From the NCBI RefSeq assembly GCF_947496775.1, contig NZ_CANMDU010000002.1:62001-126000 (forward strand): a stretch of DNA of 64,000 nucleotides. The letters are read 5' to 3'. The DNA comes from an uncultured Maribacter sp. Its GTDB lineage: Bacteria > Bacteroidota > Bacteroidia > Flavobacteriales > Flavobacteriaceae. The notes under the pieces are model-generated. The model was given only the letters and a program-made list of their open reading frames with translations, searched no databases and was not told the DNA's origin. Below are positions 1-9,310 of this stretch, piece by piece. The translations under genes and the position numbers were made by a program. Numbering within the stretch: the stretch's first letter is position 1; the number at the start of each line of letters is the position of its first letter.

Positions 1-1031
1 TTACAGAAGATTATTTAAGTGTTAAATATCCTATGGTAGAAATGGAGGAGAATATTCTTTTGAATAGTTCTTTTCTTCCAACCAAAGAATTGGTTTTGTT
101 AATAGAAGACTTAAAAGAAAATGAAGCTATTTTTTATGGAGAAGAAGTAGTTGCCTTTTTTACTACGGATTCTCAAGAAAAGGTAGATTTGTCATCTTAT
201 AAACCCATAGATTTTCAAGGAGAATTACTGAGGATAGAAAATACGTGGGATATTTTTTCTAAAAATGAAGCGGCCATAATTGCCGATTTTAAATTTTTAA
301 CGGAAGGAAGAAAAAGTCAGCCCATATCAAAGACCAATAATCTTATTTGCTCAGAGAATATTTTTTTAGAAGAAGGTGCTCAGGTAGAGTATAGCATACT
401 AAATGCTACCGATGGACCAATTTATATTGGGAAAGATGCGCAAATATGGGAAGGAAGTTTAGTTCGTGGACCTTTAGCTTTATGCAATAATGCAACTGTT
501 AAATTAGGGGCCAAAATTTATGGTGGCACTACTGTTGGTCCATATAGTAAAGTGGGTGGAGAGGTTAGTAATTCGGTTATATTTGGGTACTCTAGTAAAG
601 GTCATGACGGTTTTTTAGGTAATTCTGTGTTAGGAGAATGGTGTAATTTAGGAGCAGATACCAATAATTCTAATCTTAAAAATAATTATGCCAAAGTAAA
701 ACTTTGGAGTTATGAGCAAGAAAAATTTCAGGAAACGGGCTTGCAGTTTTGCGGTTTAATGATGGGGGATCATAGTAAAACAGCTATAAATACCATGTTT
801 AACACGGGAACTGTAATAGGTGTAAATACAAATGTTTATGTTCCTGGATTTCCAAGAAATTTTGTCCCAAGCTTTAGTTGGGGAGGTGCAACTGGGTTCA
901 CTACCTATGCTACAAAAAAAGCCTTTGAGGTAGCTAAAGTAGTTATGGATAGGAGGAGTGTTGAGTTTAATGATGTTGAAGCCGATATTTTAACAGCGGT
1001 ATTTGAGCTTACTAAAAAATGGCGTAAATAG
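1..1031 (+). CDS. GlmU-family sugar nucleotidyltransferase-like protein, 5' end outside window
   Basis: Partial gene. The first in-window ATG is at 33, but the frame is already open from base 3 and encodes TEDYLSVKYP before that Met, so the true start lies upstream of the window. The C-terminal half (about residues 105-330) is a left-handed beta-helix of hexapeptide repeats (GKDAQIWEGS, GAKIYGGTTVG, SKVGGEVSNSVIFGYSSKGH), the acyltransferase-like part of GlmU/GlgC relatives. In Bacteroidota this family of about 390 residues is annotated as a putative sugar nucleotidyltransferase; its substrate is not established. Six bases separate it from mtaB, so the two probably share a transcript. Confidence 0.85.
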   Translation, partial: TEDYLSVKYPMVEMEENILLNSSFLPTKELVLLIEDLKENEAIFYGEEVVAFFTTDSQEKVDLSSYKPIDFQGELLRIENTWDIFSKNEAAIIADFKFLTEGRKSQPISKTNNLICSENIFLEEGAQVEYSILNATDGPIYIGKDAQIWEGSLVRGPLALCNNATVKLGAKIYGGTTVGPYSKVGGEVSNSVIFGYSSKGHDGFLGNSVLGEWCNLGADTNNSNLKNNYAKVKLWSYEQEKFQETGLQFCGLMMGDHSKTAINTMFNTGTVIGVNTNVYVPGFPRNFVPSFSWGGATGFTTYATKKAFEVAKVVMDRRSVEFNDVEADILTAVFELTKKWRK

Positions 1032-1037
1032 TTATAG

Positions 1038-2366
1038 ATGAAAAAAAAGGTAGCATTCTACACTTTGGGCTGTAAATTAAATTTTTCTGAAACTTCTACT
1101 ATTGCTAGAGATTTTGAGAAAGAAGGATTTGATCGTGTTGATTTTAAAGAGGAAGCAGATATGTACGTTATAAATACATGTTCTGTTACGGAGAATGCTG
1201 ATAAAAAATTTAAAACGATAGTAAAACAAGCGCAAAAAGCAAACCCTAATGCTTTTGTTGCTGCTGTAGGTTGTTATGCGCAATTAAAACCTGAGGAGTT
1301 GGTTGCCGTGGATGGAGTAGATTTAGTTTTAGGGGCTACTGAGAAATTTAAAATAACGGACTATATAAATGACCTTACTAAAAATGATTATGGAGAGGTG
1401 CACTCCTGTGAAATAGAGGATGCAGATTTTTATGTAGGAAGTTATGCTATAGGAGATAGAACAAGGGCATTTTTAAAGGTGCAAGACGGTTGTGATTATA
1501 AATGTACTTATTGTACTATTCCTTTAGCTAGAGGAATATCAAGAAGTGATTCTGTGGCTAATGTGTTAAAAAATGCTACAGAAATATCGGCAAAAGGAAT
1601 AAAAGAAATAGTGCTTACAGGTGTTAATATAGGGGATTATGGAAAAGGAGAGTTTGGGAATAAAAAACATGAACATACTTTTTTTGATTTAGTACAGGCA
1701 CTCGATAAAGTAGAAGGAATTCATAGGCTTCGAATCTCGTCAATTGAACCTAATCTTCTTAAAAATGAAACTATTGATTTTGTGTCTCGTAGTAATTCTT
1801 TTGTACCTCATTTTCATATTCCATTACAGAGTGGGAGTGATGCTTTGTTGAAATTAATGAAGCGACGTTACCTCACCAATCTTTATATCGACAGAATTTC
1901 TAAAATAAAATCGATGATGCCTCACGCTTGTATTGGTGTGGATGTAATAGTCGGTTTTCCTGGGGAAACAGAAGAGTTGTTTTTAGAAACGTATAATTTT
2001 TTAGCAAACCTGGATATTTCTTATTTGCACGTATTTACTTATTCTGAAAGAGAAAATACCGAGGCTGCAATAATGCCAGGGGTTGTTTCTAAGGAAGTAA
2101 GGCATAAAAGAAGTAAAATGCTAAGAGGGTTATCTGTAAAAAAGCGTAGAGCTTTTTATGAGAGTCAAATAGGAGAGAGTCTGACGGTGTTATTTGAAGG
2201 AGAGAATAAAGAAGGGTATATTCATGGCTTTACAGAGAATTACGTAAAAGTAAAGGCTCCTTGGAATCCGGAATTAGTAAATACCTTGCAAACTGTTACT
2301 TTAACAGAGATTGATGTGGATGGGCTAGTTCGTTTTAATTTTACGTCTGAAAAATATACAGCATAA
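1038..2366 (+). CDS. mtaB: tRNA (N6-threonylcarbamoyladenosine(37)-C2)-methylthiotransferase MtaB
   Basis: Radical-SAM enzyme that adds a methylthio group to t6A37 of ANN-decoding tRNAs, giving ms2t6A. The N-terminal UPF0004 domain carries the three cluster cysteines C12 (TLGCKLN), C48 (NTCSV) and C79 (VGCYAQ). The radical-SAM CxxxCxxC motif is C152-C156-C159 (GCDYKCTYC). A TRAM-like RNA-binding segment occupies about residues 375-440. The length of 442 aa and the lysine after the first cysteine (GCKLN) fit MtaB better than MiaB or RimO. It follows the GlmU-like gene by 6 nt and ends at a strong bidirectional terminator. Confidence 0.95.
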   Translation: MKKKVAFYTLGCKLNFSETSTIARDFEKEGFDRVDFKEEADMYVINTCSVTENADKKFKTIVKQAQKANPNAFVAAVGCYAQLKPEELVAVDGVDLVLGATEKFKITDYINDLTKNDYGEVHSCEIEDADFYVGSYAIGDRTRAFLKVQDGCDYKCTYCTIPLARGISRSDSVANVLKNATEISAKGIKEIVLTGVNIGDYGKGEFGNKKHEHTFFDLVQALDKVEGIHRLRISSIEPNLLKNETIDFVSRSNSFVPHFHIPLQSGSDALLKLMKRRYLTNLYIDRISKIKSMMPHACIGVDVIVGFPGETEELFLETYNFLANLDISYLHVFTYSERENTEAAIMPGVVSKEVRHKRSKMLRGLSVKKRRAFYESQIGESLTVLFEGENKEGYIHGFTENYVKVKAPWNPELVNTLQTVTLTEIDVDGLVRFNFTSEKYTA

Positions 2367-2368
2367 AA

Positions 2369-2408
2369 AATCCCAATAGATGAAATTTCTATTGGGATTA
2401 CTTTTTTT
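2369..2408. terminator. Bidirectional rho-independent terminator
   Basis: A perfect 12-bp stem pairs AATCCCAATAGA (2369-2380) with TCTATTGGGATT (2388-2399) around a 7-nt loop. A T-rich run follows on the plus strand and another (from 2364-2370) on the minus strand. It lies between the convergent mtaB and the GNAT gene and can serve both. Confidence 0.85.
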
Positions 2409-2420
2409 AAAAGACGAGGA

Positions 2421-2714
2421 TTAGATTCTGATTCCTACAGGAAGCATTTCTTTGTACTGTCTATTTTTTCTTAAGAAACCTGCTATTTGGGGGCTAGTAG
2501 GGACAACTCTTAAGTTTTTTTCTTGAATAAGGTGTAAAACAGATTTTATGAAATCCTCTTTAAAACCTTCTTTAGTAACTTCTTCTGGGATAATTAATTT
2601 AGTTAAAAACACTTTTCGTTCTTGAGAAGAGTACTCAATTTTTGCTAAATGTCCTTCAATGGTAGTTTCAAACTGACGTAAAAAACTATTATCATTAATT
2701 TCTACTTCATTCAT
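2421..2714 (-). CDS. Small GNAT-like N-acetyltransferase (YjdJ/GNAT_acetyltr_2-like)
   Basis: This 97-residue protein has the layout of the short YjdJ-type GNAT fold: an N-terminal strand pair (GHLAKIEYSSQERKVFLTKLIIP), a helix with VTKEGFKEDFIKSVLHLIQEKN, and the closing segment VVPTSPQIAGFLRKNRQYKEML, which matches the family pattern of a proline-containing turn and a helix near the C-terminus. Such minimal GNATs lack the first strands of full acetyltransferases, and their substrate is unknown. It is a single gene, convergent with mtaB. The start ATG is the only sensible one. Confidence 0.7.
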   Translation of the reverse strand: MNEVEINDNSFLRQFETTIEGHLAKIEYSSQERKVFLTKLIIPEEVTKEGFKEDFIKSVLHLIQEKNLRVVPTSPQIAGFLRKNRQYKEMLPVGIRI

Positions 2715-2881
2715 ATAGATTAGATTTTAATATTAAATCAGAAAGTTACAATGCTCTCAAATTGTAATTTTCAATACATTTACAAAACGAAATGCTATTT
2801 TACGGAGGAAAAAAATAACACAAGACTCAAAAATAGTGAAAAAAAAGCTAATAACCTAGTTTATAGGATACTCTGCGGTAT

Positions 2882-3544
2882 ATGAAAGAATCTTTAATTC
2901 CTGTTTATTTAATGCCAGGAATGGCAGCAAATCCAAGTATATTTAAAAATATTGATTTACCTAAAACTCACTTCGAGGTGTATTGGTTAGAATGGTTTAT
3001 TCCTGAAAAGGGAATGAGTTTAGAAGACTATGCTCTTGCTATGTGTTCTAAGGTAACACATGCAAACCCTGTTTTATTGGGAGTTTCTTTTGGAGGTATG
3101 CTTGTGCAGGAGATGGCTAAACATATAGTTTGTAGAAAAGTTATCGTGGTTTCTAGCGTAAAAAGTAAAGCAGAGTTACCGAAAAGAATGTTGTTTGCAA
3201 AATATACCAAGGTGCATAAGGTACTGCCTACGGGTTTGGTTAATAATGTAGAATTGTTAGCAAAGTATGCCTTTGGAGAAACAGCGACTAAACGCGTGGC
3301 TTTATATGAAGAATACCTTTCTGTTAGGGATAAACGTTATATAGATTGGGCAATTGACCAAATTGTAAATTGGAATCCAATAAAGAGTCCTGAAGGTTTA
3401 ATACATATTCATGGAGATAAGGACCCTGTTTTTCCTATACACTATATAAAAAAATGTATTCCCGTAAAAAATGGAACGCATACTATGATAATACATAGAG
3501 CAAAATGGTTTAATGAGCGACTGCCTGCAATTATTTTGGAATAA
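2882..3544 (+). CDS. Alpha/beta hydrolase
   Basis: A 220-residue cytoplasmic alpha/beta hydrolase. An oxyanion-hole segment (YLMPGMAANPS, about 9-19) is followed by the nucleophile elbow GVSFGG with Ser69. A later HGDKDPVFP supplies the likely acid, and GTHTMIIHRA the likely His, so the triad looks complete. There is no signal peptide. The substrate cannot be predicted; the family includes esterases and thioesterases. It stands 46 nt before the lytic transglycosylase on the same strand and may be co-transcribed with it. Confidence 0.8.
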   Translation: MKESLIPVYLMPGMAANPSIFKNIDLPKTHFEVYWLEWFIPEKGMSLEDYALAMCSKVTHANPVLLGVSFGGMLVQEMAKHIVCRKVIVVSSVKSKAELPKRMLFAKYTKVHKVLPTGLVNNVELLAKYAFGETATKRVALYEEYLSVRDKRYIDWAIDQIVNWNPIKSPEGLIHIHGDKDPVFPIHYIKKCIPVKNGTHTMIIHRAKWFNERLPAIILE

Positions 3545-3590
3545 GAAAGTTCTATTAATACCTTTGGGTAATAAATATATATGATAGGTT

Positions 3591-4541
3591 ATGAAGATTA
3601 TAAAGAATATATTAATGTTTTTAGGAGTAGTTTTTGTTGTTAGCACATTAATTTTTGCGGTACAAGACGAAAGTAAAATAGAAGAGACTAAAAAAATCAT
3701 TAGTGAAGAGCCAGAGACTCATGTTGCATCTGAATATAGAATAAAGGCTATTGATATACCTGCGGATTTAAATTTTGCAGGAGAACCTGTTCCGCAAGAA
3801 GATCCTGAAATTTTAGAACGCGTAGATCGCGAGTTTTTGGTAAATACCTATTGGCAATCTAATGCTTTGCTATTAATGAAAAGAGCGAACAAATATTTTC
3901 CAGTAATTGAACCTATTTTAGCTAAAAATGGAATTCCGGATGATTTTAAATACTTAGCGGTTGCAGAAAGTGCGCTTACTAATGTAGTTTCTCATGCAGG
4001 GGCTACTGGTTTTTGGCAGATTATGAAGGGAACAGGTAAGGAATATGGTTTGGAAATTAACTCTAATGTAGATGAAAGGTATCATCTAGAGAAATCTACA
4101 CAAGTAGCTTGTAACTATTTAAATAGATGGTATAAGAAATATGGTAGTTGGACGCTTACAGCTGCTGCTTATAATGCAGGACCTGGTGCAATTAATAAAT
4201 ATTTAGGTATCCAAAAGGTAGATGGTTATTATGATTTGTTATTGGGGCAGGAAACTGGTAGATATGTATTTAGAATAATGGCTATTAAAGAAATATTATC
4301 TAATCCTGATAAATACGGGTTTGATATTAAAAAGGAAGACATGTACAAGGCTATACCTACTTTTAAAGTAGAGTTAGAGGAGCCAGTAACTAACTTCGCA
4401 AATTTTGCAGCCAAGTACGAAATTAATTATAAGATTTTAAAACGTCATAATCCTTGGTTAAGGGAAGCTCATTTAAATAATGCTTCTCGTAAAAAGTATG
4501 TTTTGGAGATTCCTAATAAAGGATATTATAAGACCAAGTAG
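3591..4541 (+). CDS. Membrane-anchored lytic murein transglycosylase (SLT domain, MltD-like)
   Basis: Cleaves the MurNAc-GlcNAc bond of peptidoglycan. An N-terminal hydrophobic segment (about residues 5-23) acts as signal or anchor and puts the enzyme in the periplasm. The SLT domain spans about 95-240. Catalytic Glu126 lies in YLAVAESAL, followed by the family motifs GATGFWQIM and AAYNAGPGAINKYLG. The C-terminus (about 280-316) resembles a single degenerate LysM (YEINYKILKRHNPWL). It is shorter (316 aa) than E. coli MltD, which has two LysM repeats. It ends before a long hairpin terminator. Confidence 0.88.
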   Translation: MKIIKNILMFLGVVFVVSTLIFAVQDESKIEETKKIISEEPETHVASEYRIKAIDIPADLNFAGEPVPQEDPEILERVDREFLVNTYWQSNALLLMKRANKYFPVIEPILAKNGIPDDFKYLAVAESALTNVVSHAGATGFWQIMKGTGKEYGLEINSNVDERYHLEKSTQVACNYLNRWYKKYGSWTLTAAAYNAGPGAINKYLGIQKVDGYYDLLLGQETGRYVFRIMAIKEILSNPDKYGFDIKKEDMYKAIPTFKVELEEPVTNFANFAAKYEINYKILKRHNPWLREAHLNNASRKKYVLEIPNKGYYKTK

Positions 4542-4560
4542 ATGTGTTTAAGCAGGTACA

Positions 4561-4598
4561 AAACAATAAAGGCTCCCAGTGGGAGCCTTTATTGTTTT
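4561..4598. terminator. Bidirectional rho-independent terminator
   Basis: A long perfect stem pairs AACAATAAAGGCTCCC with GGGAGCCTTTATTGTT around the 3-nt loop AGT (4578-4580). A-rich and T-rich flanks mean it can work in both directions. It separates the convergent transglycosylase and DUF2892-like genes. Confidence 0.88.
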
Positions 4599-4616
4599 AT
4601 ATAAAAGGAAACTAAA

Positions 4617-5132
4617 CTAGATTTTTTTCATTTGCTGCTGCATCATTTTTATCTGATCTTTTAGCATACTATTCTTATCTAATTTTTTTGCTTCACTCAA
4701 TAACATAGTAGCTTCTCTTTTTCTTCTTTTTTGCATTGCAATACCAGCGAGGCTTAGTTTAGCCATTGCTAAATCATAATCCATGGTTAAACCTAATTTT
4801 ATTGCTTTTTTAAAGAACTTTTCCGCTTTAGTTAAGTTGGTTTGCGAATTTATTATTCCATGTAAATAGTTAAAGTAACCTTGTTGTTTTACTGTAAGAG
4901 CTGCTTCAGGATTTTTAATTTTAGAAAGCCATTTTTCGGTCCCAGCTAAATCTTGTTTTCGCATTCTTAAAAAAGACAATAGTATAATTTCATTTCTAAA
5001 ATATAGAAAAATGAAAATAGAGGAAAGTAAAATAAGGGAAATTCCGTTCCCTATATTTCCTTCAATAAATTGGTAAACAGCGTAAGCTATTATTAAAGCG
5101 GCAATTACAAGTTTAAGATTTTTGTTGAACAT
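4617..5132 (-). CDS. Small membrane protein with TPR-like tail (DUF2892-type)
   Basis: A 171-residue protein. Two closely spaced membrane segments fill about residues 8-45 (LVIAALIIAYAVYQFIEG and GISLILLSSIFIFLYF), the layout of DUF2892 membrane hairpins. The rest is soluble and helical with TPR-like pairs (QQGYFNYLHGIINSQTNLTKAEKFFKKAIKLG, then YDLAMAKLSLAGIAMQ). Such TPR tails usually bind other proteins, but no partner can be named. It starts 3 nt after the DUF6263 gene stops on the same strand, so the two form an operon. Confidence 0.7.
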   Translation of the reverse strand: MFNKNLKLVIAALIIAYAVYQFIEGNIGNGISLILLSSIFIFLYFRNEIILLSFLRMRKQDLAGTEKWLSKIKNPEAALTVKQQGYFNYLHGIINSQTNLTKAEKFFKKAIKLGLTMDYDLAMAKLSLAGIAMQKRRKREATMLLSEAKKLDKNSMLKDQIKMMQQQMKKI

Positions 5133-5135
5133 TTT

Positions 5136-6017
5136 TTATTGTATTAATTCGTAGGTTATTGTAGATTTTATTGTGGTAGGTATTTCTTGATCAGACATTT
5201 GAACCATGGTAGAAACTCCTTTGGTATCTCCTTCAACAGTCATTTTTATGAGCACTCCATTGTTTGGATTAGCGGTAATAAGTGTACTTTGCGTACCTGT
5301 AAGGTTCATAGTGGTTGCTGGTTCGGTAATGTTCATTACAACATCTGCGGTCCCAGTTATAGTGGTTGTGTCCTTAGTGAGGTTTTTTAAAGTCCAAGTG
5401 TTGGTGGTACTAAGTTTTCCTTCATATTTATTTTCCCAAGAATCGCCAATATTTGTTTCTACTGTAGGGTAAATAAAAGTCATTTGCTCGTAACTTTTTG
5501 AAAGAGCATCGGAACCGAATTCTTTTTCTAATGATTTTTTCATCATATTTTTAGAAAAATCATCTTCTAGCCCAGATGCCTTCGTCATTCTAGTTACTAG
5601 ACTATCTCCTCCGGTAACTTCCAAGATATCTCCGGTTTTGGCTAAAATCATTTTAACTGGGGTGTTTAAAAGACTATGAAATATTTTAGATTGCATATCA
5701 CCTTCTTTTATCTCTTTAGCTTGTACATTCATTAATTCTCCTTGAATGCTTGAAGATATTTTTAAATTTAAATCTTTAAAAACCATAGATAATTCATAGT
5801 TATTACCTACCATGTTTTCCACAGTAAATTCTAAAATACCACTAATCTCATTGGTTAAAACATGCGATGCACCATCCAATTCTTGTGTTATTATTTGTTG
5901 GGCGTCTTGTTTTATAGTAAATACGTAATTTTTTTCAAGGTGGTACCCTAATTTATTTTGCCCTAGTAAACTAGTACTAAACAGCGATAAAGTGAGGAGC
6001 AGGGCAAGGTGTTTCAT
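5136..6017 (-). CDS. Secreted protein of the DUF6263 type
   Basis: A 293-residue exported protein. The signal peptide is MKHLALLLTLSLFSTSLLGQ with cleavage probably after LLG. The mature part is rich in beta strands and contains the pattern of DUF6263: a long N-terminal beta region about how the sequence responds to inhibition of strands (VFTIKQDAQQIITQELDG), then VKMILAKTGDILEVTGGDSLV and a closing IKSTITYELIQ. The family is common in Bacteroidota and has no known function. It is first in a two-gene operon with the small membrane/TPR protein and is divergent from rpmH. Confidence 0.7.
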   Translation of the reverse strand: MKHLALLLTLSLFSTSLLGQNKLGYHLEKNYVFTIKQDAQQIITQELDGASHVLTNEISGILEFTVENMVGNNYELSMVFKDLNLKISSSIQGELMNVQAKEIKEGDMQSKIFHSLLNTPVKMILAKTGDILEVTGGDSLVTRMTKASGLEDDFSKNMMKKSLEKEFGSDALSKSYEQMTFIYPTVETNIGDSWENKYEGKLSTTNTWTLKNLTKDTTTITGTADVVMNITEPATTMNLTGTQSTLITANPNNGVLIKMTVEGDTKGVSTMVQMSDQEIPTTIKSTITYELIQ

Positions 6018-6089
6018 TATAAAATGCTTTTGAAAAAAATTATTCTGGCAAAAGTAATAAAAACAATCCTAAATATTTTTTTAATTAGA

Positions 6090-6120
6090 TTTGTCAAAGC
6101 AAAAACTCTTTGTATATTTG
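6090..6120 (+). promoter_or_regulatory. Bacteroidota-type promoter for rpmH
   Basis: TTTG (6090-6093) is followed after exactly 19 nt by TATATTTG (6113-6120), which fits the Bacteroidota housekeeping consensus TTTG-N19-TAnnTTTG. The rpmH start is 57 nt downstream. This is the clearest promoter in the window. Confidence 0.75.
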
Positions 6121-6176
6121 CGCCCATATTTTACGGTTAGGACCGTGATTTTGAAAATAACAAAAAGGATTAAAAA

Positions 6177-6344
6177 ATGCCGGGACAAAAAAGAACATAT
6201 CAGCCATCAAAGCGTAAGAGAAAGAATAAACATGGTTTCAGAGAGCGTATGGCTTCTGTAAATGGAAGAAAAGTTCTTGCTCGAAGAAGAGCTAAAGGAA
6301 GAAAGAAGTTGACTGTTTCATCTGAGACAAGACATAAGAAATAA
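6177..6344 (+). CDS. rpmH: 50S ribosomal protein L34
   Basis: A 55-residue gene that size filters easily miss. The translation begins [20 protein letters not shown], continues with [20 protein letters not shown] and ends [15 protein letters not shown]. This is the complete, highly basic L34 with its diagnostic KRTxQPSxRKRxxKHGFRxRM motif and the GRKxLxxRRxKGRxxL core. L34 lies near the exit-tunnel region of the large subunit. The gene has its own strong promoter upstream and a hairpin terminator downstream, so it is probably a monocistronic unit before carB. Confidence 0.97.
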   Translation: MPGQKRTYQPSKRKRKNKHGFRERMASVNGRKVLARRRAKGRKKLTVSSETRHKK

Positions 6345-6368
6345 TGATTTTATTATTTTAAAAATATT

Positions 6369-6404
6369 AAGGTGTTACTTTTTTAAGAGTAGCACCTTTT
6401 TTTT
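6369..6404 (+). terminator. Rho-independent terminator after rpmH
   Basis: AAGGTGTTACT (6369-6379) pairs with AGTAGCACCTT (6388-6398) with one G-U-type mismatch, followed by a T run to 6404. carB begins 35 nt further on, so readthrough or an unseen promoter must supply carB. Confidence 0.75.
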
Positions 6405-6438
6405 GACCAAATTTTAGATATACATATAAAGTAGTACC

Positions 6439-9291
6439 ATGCCAAAAAGAGAAGATTTAAAATGCATTTTATTAATTGGTTCTGGCCCAATAGTTATAGG
6501 GCAGGCCTGTGAGTTCGATTATGCTGGTTCCCAGTCCTTACGTTCACTTCGTGACGATGGAATTGAAACTGTTTTAATTAATAGTAACCCAGCAACAATT
6601 ATGACAGATCCGTCTATGGCAGATCATGTTTATTTAAAACCACTTACTACAAAGTCTATTATCGAAATTTTAAAGAAGCATCCCAATATTGATGCAGTTT
6701 TACCTACAATGGGAGGGCAAACGGCTTTAAATTTATGTATCGAGGCGGATGAAAAAGGAATATGGGAAGATTTCAATGTAGAGCTTATTGGAGTAGATAT
6801 AGACGCTATTAATATAACGGAAGATAGAGAGCAATTTCGCGAATTAATGCTTAAAATAGGGGTTGGTATGGCTCCGCAAGCAACGGCAACTTCTTTTTTA
6901 AAAGGAAAAGAAATAGCACAAGAATTTGGTTTTCCTTTAGTAATTAGAGCTTCTTATACCCTAGGTGGAGCAGGAGCTTCTATTGTATATAAGCCAGAGG
7001 ATTTTGATGAGTTGCTTAGTGTTGGTTTAGAAGTATCGCCAATTCATGAGGTAATGATAGATAAAGCCCTGATGGGGTGGAAGGAGTACGAGTTAGAATT
7101 ATTGAGAGATAAAAATGATAACGTAGTTATTATTTGCGCTATAGAGAATATGGATCCAATGGGAATTCATACAGGAGATTCTATTACAGTGGCTCCGGCT
7201 ATGACACTATCGGATAAGACTTATCAAAAAATGCGTGATATGGCTATACATATGATGCGTAGTATTGGAGATTTTGCAGGAGGTTGTAATGTGCAATTTG
7301 CGGTAAGTCCAGACGAAAATGAAGATATTATAGCTATAGAAATTAATCCAAGAGTATCGCGTTCTTCTGCTTTAGCATCAAAAGCAACAGGTTATCCTAT
7401 TGCTAAAATAGCAACTAAATTAGCTATAGGATATAATTTAAATGAATTGGATAATCAAATAACAAAATCTACTTCTGCTTTATTTGAGCCTACTTTAGAT
7501 TATGTTATTGTAAAAATACCTCGTTGGAATTTTGATAAATTTGAAGGTTCTGACCGTACTTTAGGCTTGCAGATGAAATCTGTTGGAGAAGTTATGGGTA
7601 TTGGGCGCTCTTTCCAAGAAGCATTACATAAAGCAACTCAGTCTTTAGAAATTAAAAGAAATGGTTTAGGGGCAGATGGTAAAGGTTATAGAGATTACGA
7701 AAAGATAATAAGTAAACTAACTATTCCTAGTTGGGACAGGGTATTTGTTATTTACGATGCTATTCAGATTGGAATTCCATTAAGTAGAATCCATGAAATC
7801 ACAAAGATAGATATGTGGTTCTTAAAGCAATATGAAGAGCTGCACTTTTTAGAAAAAGAAATATCTACATATACTATAGCATCTTTAACCAAAGATTTAA
7901 TGTTGGAGGCAAAACAAAAAGGTTTTGCAGACAGACAAATAGCACATATGCTAGATTGCTATGAAAGTGAAGTGTATAATAAGAGAGTAGAAATGAATAT
8001 TAATAGGGTTTACAAACTTGTAGATACCTGTGCGGCTGAGTTTAAAGCTATGACTCCTTATTATTACTCTACATTTGAAGCAGAAATAGAAACGCCATTA
8101 GGGGAGCGCTATGTAGCTAATGATAGTGAGGTTACGGATAAAAAGAAAATTGTAGTACTTGGTTCAGGACCAAATAGAATTGGACAAGGGATAGAGTTCG
8201 ACTATTGTTGTGTTCACGGCGTTTTAGCTGCTGCAGAATGTGGTTATGAAACTATTATGATTAACTGTAATCCAGAAACAGTTTCTACCGATTTTGATAC
8301 TGCAGATAAGTTGTATTTTGAGCCGGTATTTTGGGAGCATATTTATGATATAATTCGTCATGAGAAACCAGAAGGTGTTATAGTTCAGTTAGGTGGGCAA
8401 ACCGCTTTAAAATTAGCTGAGAAATTAGAGAAATACGGTGTAAAAATTATTGGAACTAGCTTTAATGCTTTAGATTTAGCAGAGGACAGAGGGCGTTTCT
8501 CTGATTTGCTAACCGATTTAAAAATACCATTCCCTAAATTCGGAATTGCAGAAACAGCTGATGAAGCTTCTACCTTAGCAGATGATTTAGATTTTCCGTT
8601 ATTAATTAGGCCATCTTATGTATTAGGTGGGCAAGGAATGAAAATTGTAATTAACAAAGAAGAGTTAGAGGAGCATGTTGTTAATTTATTAAAATCTATT
8701 CCAGGAAATAAACTGCTATTAGATCATTATTTAGATGGAGCGATAGAGGCAGAAGCAGATGCTATTTGCGATGGGGAAGATGTTTATATTATTGGTATAA
8801 TGGAGCATATAGAGCCTTGTGGTGTGCATTCCGGGGATAGTAACTCTACATTACCTCCCTTTAATTTAGGAGAGTTTGTAATGCAGCAAATAAAAGACCA
8901 TACTAAAAAAATTGCTTTGGCATTGAATACAGTAGGGCTTATTAATATTCAGTTTGCTATTAAAGATGATACAGTTTATATAATAGAGGCTAACCCAAGA
9001 GCATCTAGGACAGTTCCTTTTATTGCAAAAGCATATAAAGAACCTTATGTTAATTTTGCTACTAAGGTGATGATAGGGGATAAGAAATTGAAAGATTTTA
9101 ACTTTAATCCTCAATTAGAAGGGTATGCAATTAAACAACCTGTATTCTCTTTTAATAAATTCCCGAATGTAAATAAGAACTTAGGGCCAGAAATGAAGAG
9201 TACTGGAGAAAGCATCTTGTTTATTGATAGTTTAAAAGATGATGAGTTTTACAACCTTTATTCTAGAAGAAAGATGTACTTGTCAAAATAA
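6439..9291 (+). CDS. carB: Carbamoyl-phosphate synthase large subunit, short form without allosteric domain
   Basis: Makes carbamoyl phosphate from glutamine-derived ammonia, bicarbonate and two ATP, for pyrimidine and arginine synthesis; the small subunit CarA is not in this window. Two homologous ATP-grasp halves are visible: the carboxyphosphate half begins KCILLIGSGPIVIGQACEFDYAG and the carbamoyl-phosphate half begins KIVVLGSGPNRIGQGIEFDY at about residue 573, with an oligomerisation region between. At 950 aa it ends soon after LGPEMKSTGES and therefore lacks the roughly 120-residue MGS-like C-terminal domain through which E. coli CarB (1073 aa) senses UMP, IMP and ornithine. A terminator follows. 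Confidence 0.96.
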   Translation: MPKREDLKCILLIGSGPIVIGQACEFDYAGSQSLRSLRDDGIETVLINSNPATIMTDPSMADHVYLKPLTTKSIIEILKKHPNIDAVLPTMGGQTALNLCIEADEKGIWEDFNVELIGVDIDAINITEDREQFRELMLKIGVGMAPQATATSFLKGKEIAQEFGFPLVIRASYTLGGAGASIVYKPEDFDELLSVGLEVSPIHEVMIDKALMGWKEYELELLRDKNDNVVIICAIENMDPMGIHTGDSITVAPAMTLSDKTYQKMRDMAIHMMRSIGDFAGGCNVQFAVSPDENEDIIAIEINPRVSRSSALASKATGYPIAKIATKLAIGYNLNELDNQITKSTSALFEPTLDYVIVKIPRWNFDKFEGSDRTLGLQMKSVGEVMGIGRSFQEALHKATQSLEIKRNGLGADGKGYRDYEKIISKLTIPSWDRVFVIYDAIQIGIPLSRIHEITKIDMWFLKQYEELHFLEKEISTYTIASLTKDLMLEAKQKGFADRQIAHMLDCYESEVYNKRVEMNINRVYKLVDTCAAEFKAMTPYYYSTFEAEIETPLGERYVANDSEVTDKKKIVVLGSGPNRIGQGIEFDYCCVHGVLAAAECGYETIMINCNPETVSTDFDTADKLYFEPVFWEHIYDIIRHEKPEGVIVQLGGQTALKLAEKLEKYGVKIIGTSFNALDLAEDRGRFSDLLTDLKIPFPKFGIAETADEASTLADDLDFPLLIRPSYVLGGQGMKIVINKEELEEHVVNLLKSIPGNKLLLDHYLDGAIEAEADAICDGEDVYIIGIMEHIEPCGVHSGDSNSTLPPFNLGEFVMQQIKDHTKKIALALNTVGLINIQFAIKDDTVYIIEANPRASRTVPFIAKAYKEPYVNFATKVMIGDKKLKDFNFNPQLEGYAIKQPVFSFNKFPNVNKNLGPEMKSTGESILFIDSLKDDEFYNLYSRRKMYLSK

Positions 9292-9310
9292 ATAAAGTAG
9301 ATTTAAATCA

